NCBI GenBank assembly: GCA_009760885.1
Contig: CM019718.1
Span: forward strand, 32,124,030 to 32,188,029
Length of the DNA: 64,000 nucleotides
Direction of reading: 5' to 3'
From: Achatina immaculata
Taxonomy: Eukaryota; Mollusca; Gastropoda; Stylommatophora; Achatinidae
Both the position numbers and the translations under genes were made by a program. Of the stretch, positions 1 to 10,965 are shown one piece after another. Within the stretch, counting starts at the first letter, position 1. Every line of letters starts with the position of its first letter. The notes below the pieces were generated by a model. The model saw nothing but the letters and a program-made list of their open reading frames with translations. It did not search any database and was not told the DNA's origin.

Positions 1-614
1 GGGATATTTAGTCTTTCTGTAAAGGGAAATAATGGCATATTTAATGTTTCTGTAAAGGAAAATAATGGGATATTTAGTGTTTCTGTAAAAGGAAATAATG
101 GGATATTTAAGGTTTCTGTAAAGGGAAATAATGGGATATTCCATGTTTCTGTAAAAGGGAATAACGGGATATTTAGGGTTTCTGTAAAGGGAAATAATGG
201 GATATTTAGTCTTTCTGTAAAGGGAAATAATGGCATATTTAATGTTTCTGTAAAGGAAAATAATGGGATATTTAGTGTTTCTGTAAAAAGAAATAATGGG
301 ATATTTAGTGTTTCTGTAAAAGGGAATAACGGGATATTTAGGGTTTCCTTAAAGGGAAATAATGGGATATTTAGGGGTTCTGTAAAGGGAAATAATGGGA
401 TATTTAGTGTTTCTGTAAAGGAAAATAATGGGATATTTAGGGTTTCTGTAAAGAGAAATAATGGGATATTTAGTGTTTCTGTAAAAGGGAATAACGGAAT
501 ATTTAGGATTTCTGTAAATGAAAATAATGGGATATTTAGGGTTTCTGTAAAGGGAAGTAATGGGATGTTTAGGGTTTCTGTAAAAGAGAAATAATGGGAT
601 ATTTAGGGTTTCTG
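1..614. repeat. 33-bp minisatellite, left block
   Basis: Direct tandem repeat of a 33-bp AT-rich unit of the form GGGATATTTAGTGTTTCTG followed by TAAAGGGAAATAAT, about 18 copies. Because 33 is a multiple of three, the minus strand reads through as an 11-residue repeat; I regard that frame as an artefact. The segment beginning at 1 recurs at 199, so six-unit (198-bp) blocks are themselves duplicated. The array stops abruptly at 614, where a LINE begins, and resumes at 2638. Confidence 0.95.
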
Positions 615-2637
615 AATTTGCAATCCCGCTCCATAAGCAGAAAATGACACCTGATGAATTAGCTACGCAGGCCAGAGATATCTTAATAACAACAGCTAAA
701 CACATGGTTCCAGTAAAGAAAACACAAAAGAATGGATGGATTACAGCAGGTACACTAGAAGTGATGGAACAACGTAGAGAAAGGAAGACGAAATAGAAAG
801 TGACAAACAACAACAAAGAGGAATATAAATCTTTAACAAAAGAAATAAGAAGAAACATCAGAAAAGACACAAAACAATACATACGAGATTGTTGTGAAAG
901 AATAAAAGGACATCAAAAATGTGGAAGAGATAGTGAAATGAAGACATTGACGAGAAATGTCACACCTAAGCTAAATGTAATTTGTGATGAGATGGGAAAG
1001 ATCTTGACAGAGACAGAGGAAATTCTAGAAAGATGGAAGGAATATTGCAGAGGAATGTATGAAACACTGACTGTGAAAGCAGAAATCAACAGTGTGAATA
1101 AATTTTGGAGAAGGAACCCGAACCGACAATAGAAGAAGTTTTATGGGCAATAAAGAATCTGAAAAATGGTATATCACCAGGATGTGATAAGAGCTGAACT
1201 TATTAAAGCAGGAGGAAAGGAATGTGCAACAATCTATCATACACTAGGTAAAAAGATATGGCATTCAGGTATTTGGCCAAAAGAATAGAAAAGAACTGTA
1301 TTCATACCACTGCCAAACAAAGGGTAATTTGAAATTATGCACAAACTACAGAACTGTTGCCCTGATTAGTCATGCCAGTAAAATTCTGTTAAAAATCATA
1401 ATGGGTAGACTTCGTAAGAAAATAGAAGAAGAAGTCAATATGGTCCAAGCTGGTTTCAGGCAAAGAAGAGGATCAATAGATCATATATTCAATATAAGAT
1501 TCATAACAGAGAAATGCAGAGAGTTTAATGTGAATCTAAATTTATCTTTTATAGACTATTCAAAGGCATTTCATTGTGTACAACACCAGAAACTTTGGGA
1601 AATAATGGAAAAAATGGGATTTCCAACACATTTGATACAATTAACATCACTACTGTATCTAGACCAACAAGCAGCAGTAAGAATAAATGGTGAAACAACA
1701 ACTTGGTTTGACATAAAACAAGGGGTCAGTCAGGGGTGCATATTGTCACCTTACTTATTTAACTTGTATACTGAAAACATAATGAGGAATGTTAGAGAAG
1801 ATGTAGACAAAGAATATTACGATGCCATAACAATTGGAGGTTATGAAATACCAGAGATTAGATATGCTGATGACACAGTATTACTGTCCACCACACAAAA
1901 AGGAATGGAAAAACTAATTATGTCAGTCCATAAGAATATTTAACAGCAAAACCTCTATCTTATCGCAAAGAAAACTCAATTGATGACAACTTACAAAACA
2001 AACAAGGCAGCTGAGATACGTATCAATGAGGAAAAATTGGAAGAGGTGGAGAGTTTTGAATATCTTGGATCACTACTAACTAATAATGGAGATACAATGA
2101 GGGAAATTAAAAGGAGGACATCTATCGCTCTTCAGAAAGTAAAAAAACTAAATCCAGAGAGGAACAGGCAGAACTACAAAAATACGATTTTTAAGGGCAT
2201 ACATCTTTCCCATCACAACATATGCTGTGAGACCTGGACACTTAACAAAACAGCTGAGAAACACATAAATGCCTTTGAATGTAAATGCTACAGAAGAGTT
2301 CTTCAGATATCATGGACACAAAAAAGAACAAATATATCCATACTATAATAACTTAATATTGAAGAAGGTTGGCTAGTAAGGAAGATTAAACAAAGAAAAC
2401 TGAAATATTTTAGACATATTAAACGTCATGATAATTTGGAGAAGACCATCTTGAAAGGGTACATAATGGGAAAAAGAAAGAGAGGAAGACCAAGGCATAG
2501 ATGGCTGCAAAATATCGTTGATGATCTGCAAATGGATGCATCAGCAGCAGGCCATCTTGCTCACAACTGAGAGGCCTAAAGGAGAGCTGTTAGGGAGGCA
2601 AAGTTTAGTAAAGGACATGCAAATGACTGACTGACTG
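615..2637 (+). mobile_element. RTE-like LINE copy (family A), 5'-truncated
   Basis: A 2.0-kb 5'-truncated non-LTR retrotransposon inserted in the 33-bp minisatellite. It holds the region between endonuclease and RT (615-1150), the RT, the C-terminal region, and a short tandem tail of ACTG units (about 2625-2637). The array breaks after TTTCTG at 614 and resumes with TAAT at 2638. The right junction also reads CTG, so the target duplication is at least 3 bp and partly hidden in the tail. Two other copies of this family lie at 25135-25830 and 34753-35857. Assignment to the RTE group rests on the short-repeat 3' tail and general RT resemblance, not on a phylogeny. Confidence 0.85.
1143..2620 (+). 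pseudogene. Reverse transcriptase (ORF2) of family A LINE, broken
   Basis: Decayed ORF2 that would copy LINE RNA at nicked DNA by target-primed reverse transcription. In order: fingers region with AELIKAGGKECATIYH (about 1193-1240), LISHASKILLKII (1363), QAGFRQRRGS (1447), motif A FIDYSKAFH (about 1546), motif B GVSQGCILSPYLF (about 1724) and motif C RYADDTVLL (about 1860) with the catalytic DD present. The C-terminal part has the KRKRGRPR segment (about 2475). Motif A reads KAFH where KAFD is usual. The frame is broken before 1329, by a stop at 1941-1943, at 2346 and again near 2570, so it cannot encode an intact enzyme. The sequence upstream (640-1132) is the linker between the missing endonuclease and the RT, also frameshifted. 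Confidence 0.85.
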
Positions 2638-3160
2638 TAATTGGATATAATGGGGTTTTTAAGTTTTTTTTTGTAATGGGATATAAAAAAGTATTTAAGG
2701 TTTCTGTAATGGAATATAAAGAAATATTTAAGATTTCTGTAATGGAATACAAAGAAATATTCAAGGTTTCTGTAATGGAATATAAAGAAACATGTAAGGT
2801 TTCTGTAATGGAATATAAAGAAATATGTAAGGTTTCTGTAATGGAATATGAAGAAATATGTACGGTTTCTGTAATGAAATATAAAGAAATATTTAAGGTT
2901 TCTGTAATGGAATATAAAGAAATATTTAAGGTTTCTGTAAAGAAATAGGATATTTAGGGTTCCTGTAAAGGTATACATTGGGATATTTAGGGTTTGTAAA
3001 ATTGGATATAATGAGATATTTACTGGTTTTGTAATACGATATAAAGGAATATTCAGAGTTTTTGTAATGGGATATATAGGGTTTCTGTAGCGGGATATAA
3101 TGGATATTCAGGGTTCATGTAGTGGGACATACTGGAAATTATAGTTTTGTGTTGTTGTTG
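2638..3160. repeat. 33-bp minisatellite, right block
   Basis: Continuation of the array at 1-614 beyond the LINE. The period is the same (33 bp) but a different variant predominates: TTTCTGTAATGGAATATAAA then GAAATATTTAAGG. Units are regular to about 2950 and degrade towards 3160, ending near a TTG run and poly-T. Confidence 0.9.
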
Positions 3161-3220
3161 TTGTTTTGTTTTTTTTTATAATGGAATATAACTGGATAAT
3201 TAGAATTTCTGTAATTTTCT

Positions 3221-3294
3221 CCCCCAAACTCTTGTATACGCGGTCTCCCCCCCCCCCTCAACTCTTGTATACGCGGTCTCCCCCCCCCCCTCTT
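3221..3294. repeat. Two-copy 33-bp repeat with poly-C
   Basis: ACTCTTGTATACGCGGTCTC followed by a run of C occurs twice, 33 bp apart. The poly-C tracts are prone to length error in assembly. Confidence 0.85.
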
Positions 3295-3385
3295 TTCAGG
3301 TTTACGTGGCTATAGTTACCTCGTAAGCACAAAGCAGAGGCCACAGCCTGGACAACAGGTCTTCTACAGGGCACTATCTTAACCG

Positions 3386-3815
3386 AAAACAGAGAGAAGA
3401 GACTAGAAACAGACTAAATTAGAACCCAACAGAAGCTAAGAAAACAGAGAGAAGAGACTAGAAACAGACTAAATTAGACTCCAACAGAAGCTAAGAAAAC
3501 AAAGAAGAGACTAGAAACAGACTAAATTAGAACCCAACGGAAGCTAAGAAAACGGAGAGAAGAGACTAGAAACAGACTAAATTAGAACCCAACAGAAGCT
3601 AAGAAAAACAGGGAGAATAGACTAGAAACAGACTAAATTAGAACCCAACAGAAGCTGAGAAAACAGAGAGAAGAGACTAGAAACAGACTAAATTAGAACC
3701 CAACAGAAGCTAAGAAAACAAAGAAAAGACTAAATTAGAACCCAACAGAAGCTAAGTAAACAGAGAAGAGACTAAATTAGAACCCAAAAGAAGCTAAGAA
3801 TACAGGTCACGTGAC
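3386..3815. repeat. 55-bp minisatellite
   Basis: About eight purine-rich units of 55 bp containing GACTAGAAACAGACTAAATT and AGAACCCAACAGAAGCTAAG. Some units carry internal deletions that remove the GACTAGAAACA part (about 3725-3790). A/G-rich on the plus strand. Confidence 0.92.
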
Positions 3816-4145
3816 GTGGACAAAAAAAAAAAAAAAGAAGAAGAATAAAGAGGTCTTCAACGTTTTCTTCCTTTCCTCTGAGATGTTTTATTTCTCTCCT
3901 TATTTACCTTTTTATTACTGTTTCTGAATTTCTCTTCCCTTTCTCTTCCATCTTTTTCTTTTCAATTCCTCTTTATTAACTTTCTCTCATTCTCTAAACT
4001 GTTATTGCTTATATATATTTTATTTGATTTTCTTCTTATCGTTCCCTGTTTTTCATTATCTGTTTTCCAGTTTCCTAACTTTCTGTATTCTAGATTTATG
4101 TTTTTCAGTTAGACAAGCCACTAACCTCATAGTGCCTAGGCTCAC
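3816..4145. other. AT-rich non-coding stretch, candidate intron
   Basis: Poly-A then T-rich sequence with no recognisable coding potential. If the exon at 4146-4377 is real, this is the start of the intron that follows it on the minus strand; the donor GTGAGC occupies 4145-4140. I see no bZIP-like basic region on the minus strand between here and position 1, so the next exon would be outside the window. Confidence 0.45.
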
Positions 4146-4377
4146 CTGAGCCTATCTCGATCTCTGGTTGTCCGTTCTGCAGCCTTTTGCTCAAGATACG
4201 TAGGCGTAGCTCCTCCTTCAAGATTGGCGTGATCTGATTACTTTCTTCAGAATCCTTTTTGGCTTTCTCTAATCGTGGGTTGGGTTGGCTGCTGTGAAAG
4301 GCACTGCTTGGAAGGTTGGCGCTCAACATCTGCATGGTAGTTTCGTCAAAACTTTCGGTAGAGTCCAATGAGGCCAT
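4146..4377 (-). CDS. Candidate first coding exon of an ATF3-like bZIP factor
   Basis: Seventy-seven codons plus one base, from ATG at 4377 (context GGACATGG, purine at -3 and G at +4) to a consensus splice donor CAG|GTGAGC at 4146/4145. The peptide starts MASLDSTESFDETTMQML. It then has LPSSAF (residues 22-27), a charged stretch, TPILKEELRLRILSKRL (residues 50-66) and GQPEIEIGS at the end. The segment TP-x-x-KEELR is the hallmark of the region just before the basic leucine zipper in ATF3-like factors; human ATF3 has a very similar TPFVKEELR. A phase-1 donor here would lead to an exon with the basic region, not visible in the window. Family knowledge: ATF3-type proteins are nuclear, bind CRE/AP-1 sites as dimers and are stress-induced. 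Composition is unlike the surrounding repeats. Alternatives: an unrelated conserved exon, or a pseudo-exon. The family call is from memory of the motif, not a search. Confidence 0.6.
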
Positions 4378-4393
4378 GTCCACATGTCAGCCT
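4323..4393 (-). promoter_or_regulatory. Candidate splice acceptor and overlapping upstream ORF
   Basis: On the minus strand the (CTA)n tract ends CTACTACAG (AG at 4393-4392), a possible 3' splice site just before the candidate exon; this would place the exon start at 4391. The first ATG after it, at 4385, is out of frame with the main start at 4377. It opens a 20-codon reading frame that stops at 4323, overlapping the main ORF. An in-frame TGA lies just upstream of the main frame (4389-4387), supporting 4377 as the start. Confidence 0.4.
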
Positions 4394-4428
<35 letters not shown>

Positions 4429-4571
4429 TGTTGTTGTAATAGTAGTAGTAGTAGTAATAGTAGTAATAGTAGTAGTAATAGTAGTAGTAATAGTAGTAGT
4501 AGTAATAGTAGTAGTAATAGTAGTAGTAATAGTAGTAGTAGTAATAGTAGTAGTAATAGTAGTAGTAGTAA

Positions 4572-4603
<32 letters not shown>

Positions 4604-4853
4604 ATAGTAGTAATAGTAGTAGTGATAGTAGTAGTAGTAATAGTAGTAGTAGTAGTAGTAATAGTAGTAGTAGTAATAATAGTAGTAGTAGTAGTAGTAA
4701 GATTAGTTGCAGTAATAATGGTATAAGCAGTAGCAAGAGTGATAGTATTAATGGTGATAGTAGTAGTGCTATTAGTGGTAGCAGTAGCAATAGTAATACA
4801 GTAGTAGCATTAGTGGCAGTAGTAGTCGTAGGATTAGTTGCAGTAATAATGGC

Positions 4854-4916
<63 letters not shown>

Positions 4917-4920
4917 TTTG
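4394..4920. repeat. (TAG)n / (CTA)n trinucleotide tract
   Basis: About 530 bp of TAG/AAT-type trinucleotides, nearly pure at 4394-4690 and 4855-4916, with an imperfect middle. It directly abuts the candidate exon. Poly-Ser, poly-Val and poly-Leu frames through it are simple artefacts. Confidence 0.97.
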
Positions 4921-5499
4921 GTGATGATGATGAATAGTTTCAGAGTTATAAGAGATGTAATCAGTGCTAGAACATGAACGATGTAAGCAGTCAGAATATA
5001 GATCATGCAATCAAGACCATAATAAACACAATGTAGTAAAAATTAGGATACTGGCGATATAATCACAGCTAAAACATATACGGTGTAATTAAAGTTATAA
5101 TACAGAAAATATAATCAAAACTGTAATACAAACGATGTATTTATATTTAAAATACAGAACATGTCAAAGCTAAAATACATATAAAACACACACAGTGTAG
5201 TAAAAACTAGAATACATATGTGATAGTCAAGACTAGAATTCACACGGTGGAATCAAAGCTAGAATACATACAGGAAACAACAACTACTTTGCCTACATCA
5301 GCCAGAAATGTCCAGAAGTATGTCCCTATACTCCAGGTTAACAATCAACAATCAAAAGGGACCACATCAACATTTCTGTATGTATCAATATGTATCAAGA
5401 CTGAATATGATGAACCAGTATCTAGAGGTCTCTCAGAGTAGAATTTAAAGAAAAAAAACCCACAGATCTGAGTCCACAAAGGATGCCAAACTATAACAT
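4921..5499. other. Degenerate AT-rich repeat, no gene
   Basis: Loosely repeated phrases such as AGAATACATA and GATGTAATCA, spaced about 25-40 bp, suggest an old, decayed minisatellite. A single short plus-strand open frame (5220-5441) has no recognisable domain. Confidence 0.5.
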
Positions 5500-6025
5500 A
5501 GGTCAGAAAGTAACTGCGAGTCATTACTGTCTGGTGATGTAAGGTCGAAAGATAACATGCGAGCCACCACTGTCTAATTAAATAAGGTCGAAAGACAACA
5601 TGCGAGCCACTACTGTCTGATTAAGTAAGGTCAAAAGATAACATGTGAGCCACCACTGTCTGATTAAATAAGGCCAAATGATAACATGAGAGCCACCACT
5701 GTCTGATTAAGTAAGGTCAAAAGATAACATTAGAGCCACCACTGTCTGATTAAGTAAGGTCAAAAGATAACATGCGACCCACTACTGTCTGATTAAGTAA
5801 GGTCAAAAGATAACATGCGAGCCACCATTGTCTGGTGAAGTAAGGTCAAAAGATAACATGCGAGCCACCATTGTCTGGTGAAGTAAGGTCAAAAGATAAC
5901 ATGAGAGCCACCACTGTCTGATTAAGTAAGGTCAAAAGATAACATACGAGCCACCATTGTCTGGTGAAGTAAGGTCAAAAGATAACATGCGAGCCACTAC
6001 TGTCTGATTAAGTAAGATCAAACGA
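5500..6025. repeat. 43-bp minisatellite
   Basis: About twelve units of 43 bp built around GTAAGGTCAAAAGATAACAT and GAGCCACCACTGTCTGATTA. Variants alternate between CTGATTAAG and CTGGTGAAG, and between TGCGAG and TGAGAG. Confidence 0.95.
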
Positions 6026-6089
6026 CTAGACTCATGTGGACCCGTCGGACAGCTGCACCACGTAATGACTCGGAAAATTGACGAGAAGA

Positions 6090-6190
6090 AGAAGAAGAAG
6101 AAGAGAAATAGTTGCACTTTTCTTTTTCTTCTGTTTCTTCCGTGATGATGATGATGATGACGATGATGACGATGATGATGATGATGATGT
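6090..6190. repeat. (GAA)n and (GAT)n microsatellites
   Basis: GAAGAAGAAG at 6090-6107 and a GAT/GAC run at 6143-6189. These produce short poly-Arg, poly-Ser and poly-Asp frames of no significance. Confidence 0.9.
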
Positions 6191-7284
6191 AGGGTTAACA
6201 GTATTCAGGTTTTGTGAGTTCACAGATCTGAAGTTTTGTAGAGATTACAGATTAAGTAAGCAGAGATTAACTCCTTTTGGGATTATAAAGTTGAAGTTTT
6301 ATAGAACTGATAGAGGTCAAGTATTAAAACAGGTTACAGAGTTCACGTTTTTTACAACTTATAAAGTTCAGCAATTTTAGAAATTCATTGTAGAGTTGAT
6401 TTCTAACAAATATTGTTTGAGTTGTAATTTATACAAATTATAAAGTATCAACTTTTATAGCATTCATTATTTGATGGCTCACGCAGATTAGAGTTCTATT
6501 TTTTTTTTTAAGCGAACCTCAAAGTATGCAGGGAAAAACTATACTGAGACCCAGCGCTACAAGATGACCCAAGACGACCCACCGACATAAAGATTTGTTC
6601 CATTTTGTCACAAACGTTTTCGGCTTATCCAAAAAATATCCAATTTTTGTGCCGGAGAAATCACCACTCCCCCCCCCCCCCCCCCTCAAAAAAAAAAGCA
6701 TCAGCAACAAGGTCCAAATCATTAAATTTTCTACAGGCTAACCTGATCAAGGTAGACATACAAGCCATATGTTAGAGAAAACCACTTCTAGCAACTTAAT
6801 CTATAAAATATGACCCGCGCACATAACGTGGATTATTGAAATATGTCTGATTATTTACGTAACGCAGCTCTCTCTCCTTCTCGTATGTGTATGGCCGCCT
6901 TATCGCAGTCTGGCCGGCCATGTCAAGTGTACTACTGTGCTGTGTTGCATTTGCAAATGATTTGCTTGTGTTGTCTGTTGTTTAGGGTGCACGCCAGGCT
7001 TCCAAGATAGGTTCGCATTGCTGTTAACAGCTGGCACGTCGGTTTTTTTTTTTTTAAGCATATGTTTATAATCCAAAAAGTAATCGCTTAAACGCTTAAC
7101 ACTGATGATGAGGAATACCTGCTTTATCTACCTGCATACTTATGTGGCTTCTTCAGCTGATTAAACACCTTGGAGTGACAGGTGACTGTGATAGGATTCT
7201 GGGCTGAGTTATCAGGGTCCGGCCAATCAGTGCTGGCTGGCAGCCAACACAGCCTTCCACGTGGAGGTCTAGACACGGGCTGTT
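6191..7284. other. Unique-looking sequence without recognised gene
   Basis: About 1.1 kb with poly-T (6501-6510, 7041-7053) and a poly-C then poly-A tract (6667-6698). The GC content rises near 6880-7000 and 7180-7320. I found no convincing exon, promoter or transposon signature. Confidence 0.5.
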
Positions 7285-7285
7285 G

Positions 7286-7350
7286 TGTCAGCGCAGCCCG
7301 CCGGGATGGTAAGTCAGTGTCAGCGCGGCCCGCCGGGATGGTAAGTCAGT
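7286..7350. repeat. Two-copy 32-bp GC-rich repeat
   Basis: TGTCAGCGCAGCCCGCCGGG starts at 7286 and recurs at 7318 with one change. Confidence 0.85.
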
Positions 7351-7399
7351 GTCGTATATAACATTCACACCCCTGTGTCCACTGCAGCACGTTAGAAAC

Positions 7400-8190
7400 A
7401 AAATTGTATCCATATCCCACTATACTCCACAGACAACCCACTTGTACATCCATTATACCCCACACACAACCCACTTGTACATCCATTAATATCTCACACG
7501 CAACCCATTTGTGAAACCCATTATACCCCACTCACAACCCACTTGTACGTCCATTAATACCCAACACAGAACCCATTAGTACATCCATTATACCCCACAC
7601 ACAACCCAGTTGTACATCCATTAATACTCCACACACAACTCACTTGTAGATCCATTATACCCCACACACAATCCACTTGTGCTTTCATTATACCTCACAT
7701 AAAACCCATTTGTACATTCATTAATACCCCACACACAACCTTCTTGTACATCCATTAATACACCACACAAAACCTTCTTGTACATCCATTAATACCCCAC
7801 ACACAACCCACTTGTACATTCATTATGTTCCACATACAACCTATTTGTACATTCATTAATACCCTACATGCAACCTATTTGTACATCCATTATACCTCAC
7901 ACGCAATCCACTTGTGCATCCATTAATACCCCACACATAACCCACCTGTACATCCATTATACCCCGGACACAACCCACTTGCACACCCATTATACCCCAC
8001 ACACAACCCACTTCACCCATTATACCTTACACACTATCCACTTGTACACCCATTATACCCCACACACTATCCACTTGTACATCCATTATACCTCACACAC
8101 TATCCACTTGTACACCCATTATACCCCACACACAACCCAATTGTACACTCATTATACCCCACACACAACCCACTTGTACATCTAAGTAAA
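7400..8190. repeat. 33/34-bp minisatellite
   Basis: About 23 units built from ACCCACTTGTACATCCATTA and TACCCCACACACA. Units vary between TTATACC (33 bp) and TTAATACC (34 bp), which shifts any reading frame and argues against coding. Confidence 0.93.
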
Positions 8191-8717
8191 CCCACAAGAT
8201 GCTCATGTCACATACAAAACTCATTATAAATTATAAATTACGGTCAGCCAGAAACGCGCTGTATGCAGTTTTATGTCTATGTTTAAAATTATCATTGATA
8301 AATTTCACACAAAATTTTATAATTTTTAAACTTCACAAATTAAGAAGACAATACACAGGATTCTTCAGCACGTGTTTTTTTTTTTTTAACTTGAAAAGCA
8401 GCGGTTAAGAAACCTGGCCAGCTGTACACGGAGCTTCAAACCTGGACACAAAATACCGACCTGGCAGTTTCCGAACAGGCATTTCAATGTATTGTGGGGG
8501 GGGGGGGGAGACTGTCGTGTAGGGATAGAAAGAAAGGTGAAAAGGGAAATTGTTAGTGTGATCAATTGTGTGTGTGAATGTGTGGTTTGTGTGCATGAAT
8601 ATCTGGGGGATGGAGGGGCCGCCATACACAAACTGGCTAGAGAACATTTGTTGCTGTCCAGAAAAAAACAAACCACAAGGTGCATTGTTCTTTGACTGTT
8701 TCATGTTTCAAGTGTCC
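8191..8717. other. Non-repetitive gap with homopolymers
   Basis: Includes poly-T (8376-8388) and a run of about 13 G (8495-8508). No exon or transposon signature is recognised. Confidence 0.5.
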
Positions 8718-9530
8718 AGCTGGATGGATGGATGGATGAATAGCTGGATGGATGGCTGGATGGATGGATGGATGGATAGCTGGATGGATGGCTGGATGGA
8801 TGGATGGATGGATAGCTGGATGGATGGCTGGATGGATGGATGGATGGATAGCTGGATGAATGGCTGGATGGATGGATGGCTGGATGGATGGCTGGATGGA
8901 TGACTGGATGGATGGACTGAATGGATGGATGGATGGATGGATGGATAGATGGATGGATGGATGGATGACTGGATGGATGGACTGAATGGATGGATGGATG
9001 GATAGATGGATGGCTGGATGGATGGATGGATGACTGGATGGATGGACTGAATGGATGGATGGCTGGATGGATGACTGGATGGATGGACTGAATGGATGGA
9101 TGGCTGGATGGATGGATGACTGGATGGATGACTGGATGATAGACTGAATGGATGGATGGACGGATGGATGGACTGAATGGATGGATGGCTGGATGGATGG
9201 ATGACTGGATGGATGGACTGAATGGATGGATGGCTGGATGGATAGATGGATGGCTGGATGGATGGATGACTGGATGGATGGACTGAATGGATGGATGGCT
9301 GGATGGATGGCTGGATGGATAGATGGATGGCTGGATGGATGGATGTCTGGATTGATGGACTGAATGGATGGATGGCTGGATGGATGACTGGATGGATGGA
9401 CTGAATGGATGGATGACTGGATGGATGGACTGAATGGATGGATGGCTGGATGGATGGATAGATGGATGGCTGGATGGATGGATAGATGGATGGCTGGATG
9501 GATGGATGGCTGGATGGATGGATGGATGAC
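8718..9530. repeat. GGAT-based tetranucleotide array
   Basis: About 810 bp of GGAT units with ordered variants (GGCT, GACT, GATA, GAAT). Larger motifs such as GACTGGATGGATGGACTGAA recur every 50-100 bp. The long minus-strand His/Pro/Ser/Ile frames are artefacts of the 4-bp period. Confidence 0.97.
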
Positions 9531-9738
9531 CACATATTAGCTCCCACAGTGGTCACACAATCTGTTGAATTAAATCTGACCATCAGCGGGGGGGGGGGGG
9601 GGAGGCTTCGTGCTCTCCCTGGTGGTGGAGCATTCATAGAAGTCTGCCTGTTGGGCCTGCCCCGAAAAAAAAGTGAATCACTGCAGCCCACCTGCTATAT
9701 ACGCATGTCTGAATATCTTTACAGTAGACATCAAGAGC
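9531..9738. other. Short spacer with poly-G
   Basis: Spacer between two tetranucleotide arrays with a run of about 13 G (9589-9602). No gene seen. Confidence 0.6.
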
Positions 9739-10895
9739 CATGAAGTAAGTCAACCATACAATCAACCAGTTAACCAGTCAACCATACAATCATCCAGTCA
9801 GCCATACAAATCATTTACATAATAAATACAATCATCCCGTCAATCAATCAACTATACAATCAATTAGTCAACCATTCAACTATACAATCAACAAGTTAAT
9901 CAATCAATCGGTCAACCAATCAACCATCTAGTCAACCAGCAAACAATACAATCAGTCAGTTAACCATTCAACTATACAATCAACTAGGCAACCAATCAAC
10001 TATACAATCAATCAGTCAACCAATCAACTATACAATCAACCAGTCAACCAATCAAAATATACGGTATTCCAGTCAATCAATCAACTAAACTATCAAGCAG
10101 TTAACTAATCAAATAAACAATCAACCAGTTAACCAATCAGTTATACAATAAACTAGTCATCAACAAACCGACTTTACAGTCAGTGAGGCAAACAACTAAT
10201 CAACCAACAAATCAGTTCACTAAAGAATCAATCAGTCAATCAATCATATAATTAACTAACTAAAAGTCAACTAAACAAGCTATTAGCCAATTAATTAGAT
10301 ACACAATCGAACAGTAAATTGACCAATCAACGAATCCACTAACCAACCAACCAATTATCCAGTCAACTATGCAAACACCAGGTAATCAACAAGTCAGCCA
10401 GTTAAACAGTCCTACAACCAACTGACTAATCAACTAAACAGTCAGCCAGTCAGTCAGCCAACCATTCACTCAATCACTCCATCAACTAACCAACCAATAA
10501 ACTAAGCAATAATCCAGTCAGTCAACCACGAACCAACTAACTACCCAATCAACCAACTAAACAATCATTCAGCCAGTCAACCACGAACCAACCAACCAAC
10601 TAATAAACCAATTAAACAATCATCCAGTCAAACAACCACGAACCAACAAACCAACCAATCAACCAACTAAACAGTCATCCAGTCAATCAACTGCGAACAA
10701 ACAAACCAACCAATCAACCAACTAAACAACCATCCAATCAGTCAACCACGAACCAACCAACCAATCAACCATCTAAACAATCATTCAGTCAACCAACTAC
10801 AAACCAATCAACCAATCAGTCAATCAACAAACTAAACAATCATCCAGTTAGTCAACCACCAACCAACCAACCAACCAACCAACCAACCAACCAAT
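9739..10895. repeat. Degenerate CAAT/CAGT/CAAC tetranucleotide array
   Basis: About 1.15 kb composed of four-base words CAAT, CAAC, CAGT, CCAA and TAAA in phase, for example CAGTCAACCAATCAACTATA. The 3' end is pure CCAA (about 10859-10891). Confidence 0.92.
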
Positions 10896-10965
10896 GTATG
10901 TGTATACAAAGGGGAAAGGATGCTAGTGTGCTTTACTGAAGCAGTTAGAGAAAACTTACCTGCAG

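Noticed and set aside
1..614. TTAGGG occurrences suggesting telomeric sequence
   Set aside because: TTAGGG appears only once per 33-bp unit, in some units, as part of ATTTAGGGTTTCTG; there is no TTAGGG tandem run.
4323..5006. Poly-Leu, poly-Val and poly-Ser frames
   Set aside because: They arise from the (TAG)n tract in its several frames. Only the minus-strand exon at 4146-4377 next to it has mixed composition and a splice donor.
6078..6223. Poly-Asp/poly-Ser protein
   Set aside because: Translation of (GAT)n and (GAA)n microsatellites.
8637..9691. Long His/Pro/Ser/Ile-rich minus-strand frames
   Set aside because: They are translations of the GGAT tetranucleotide array in different frames, all equally open.
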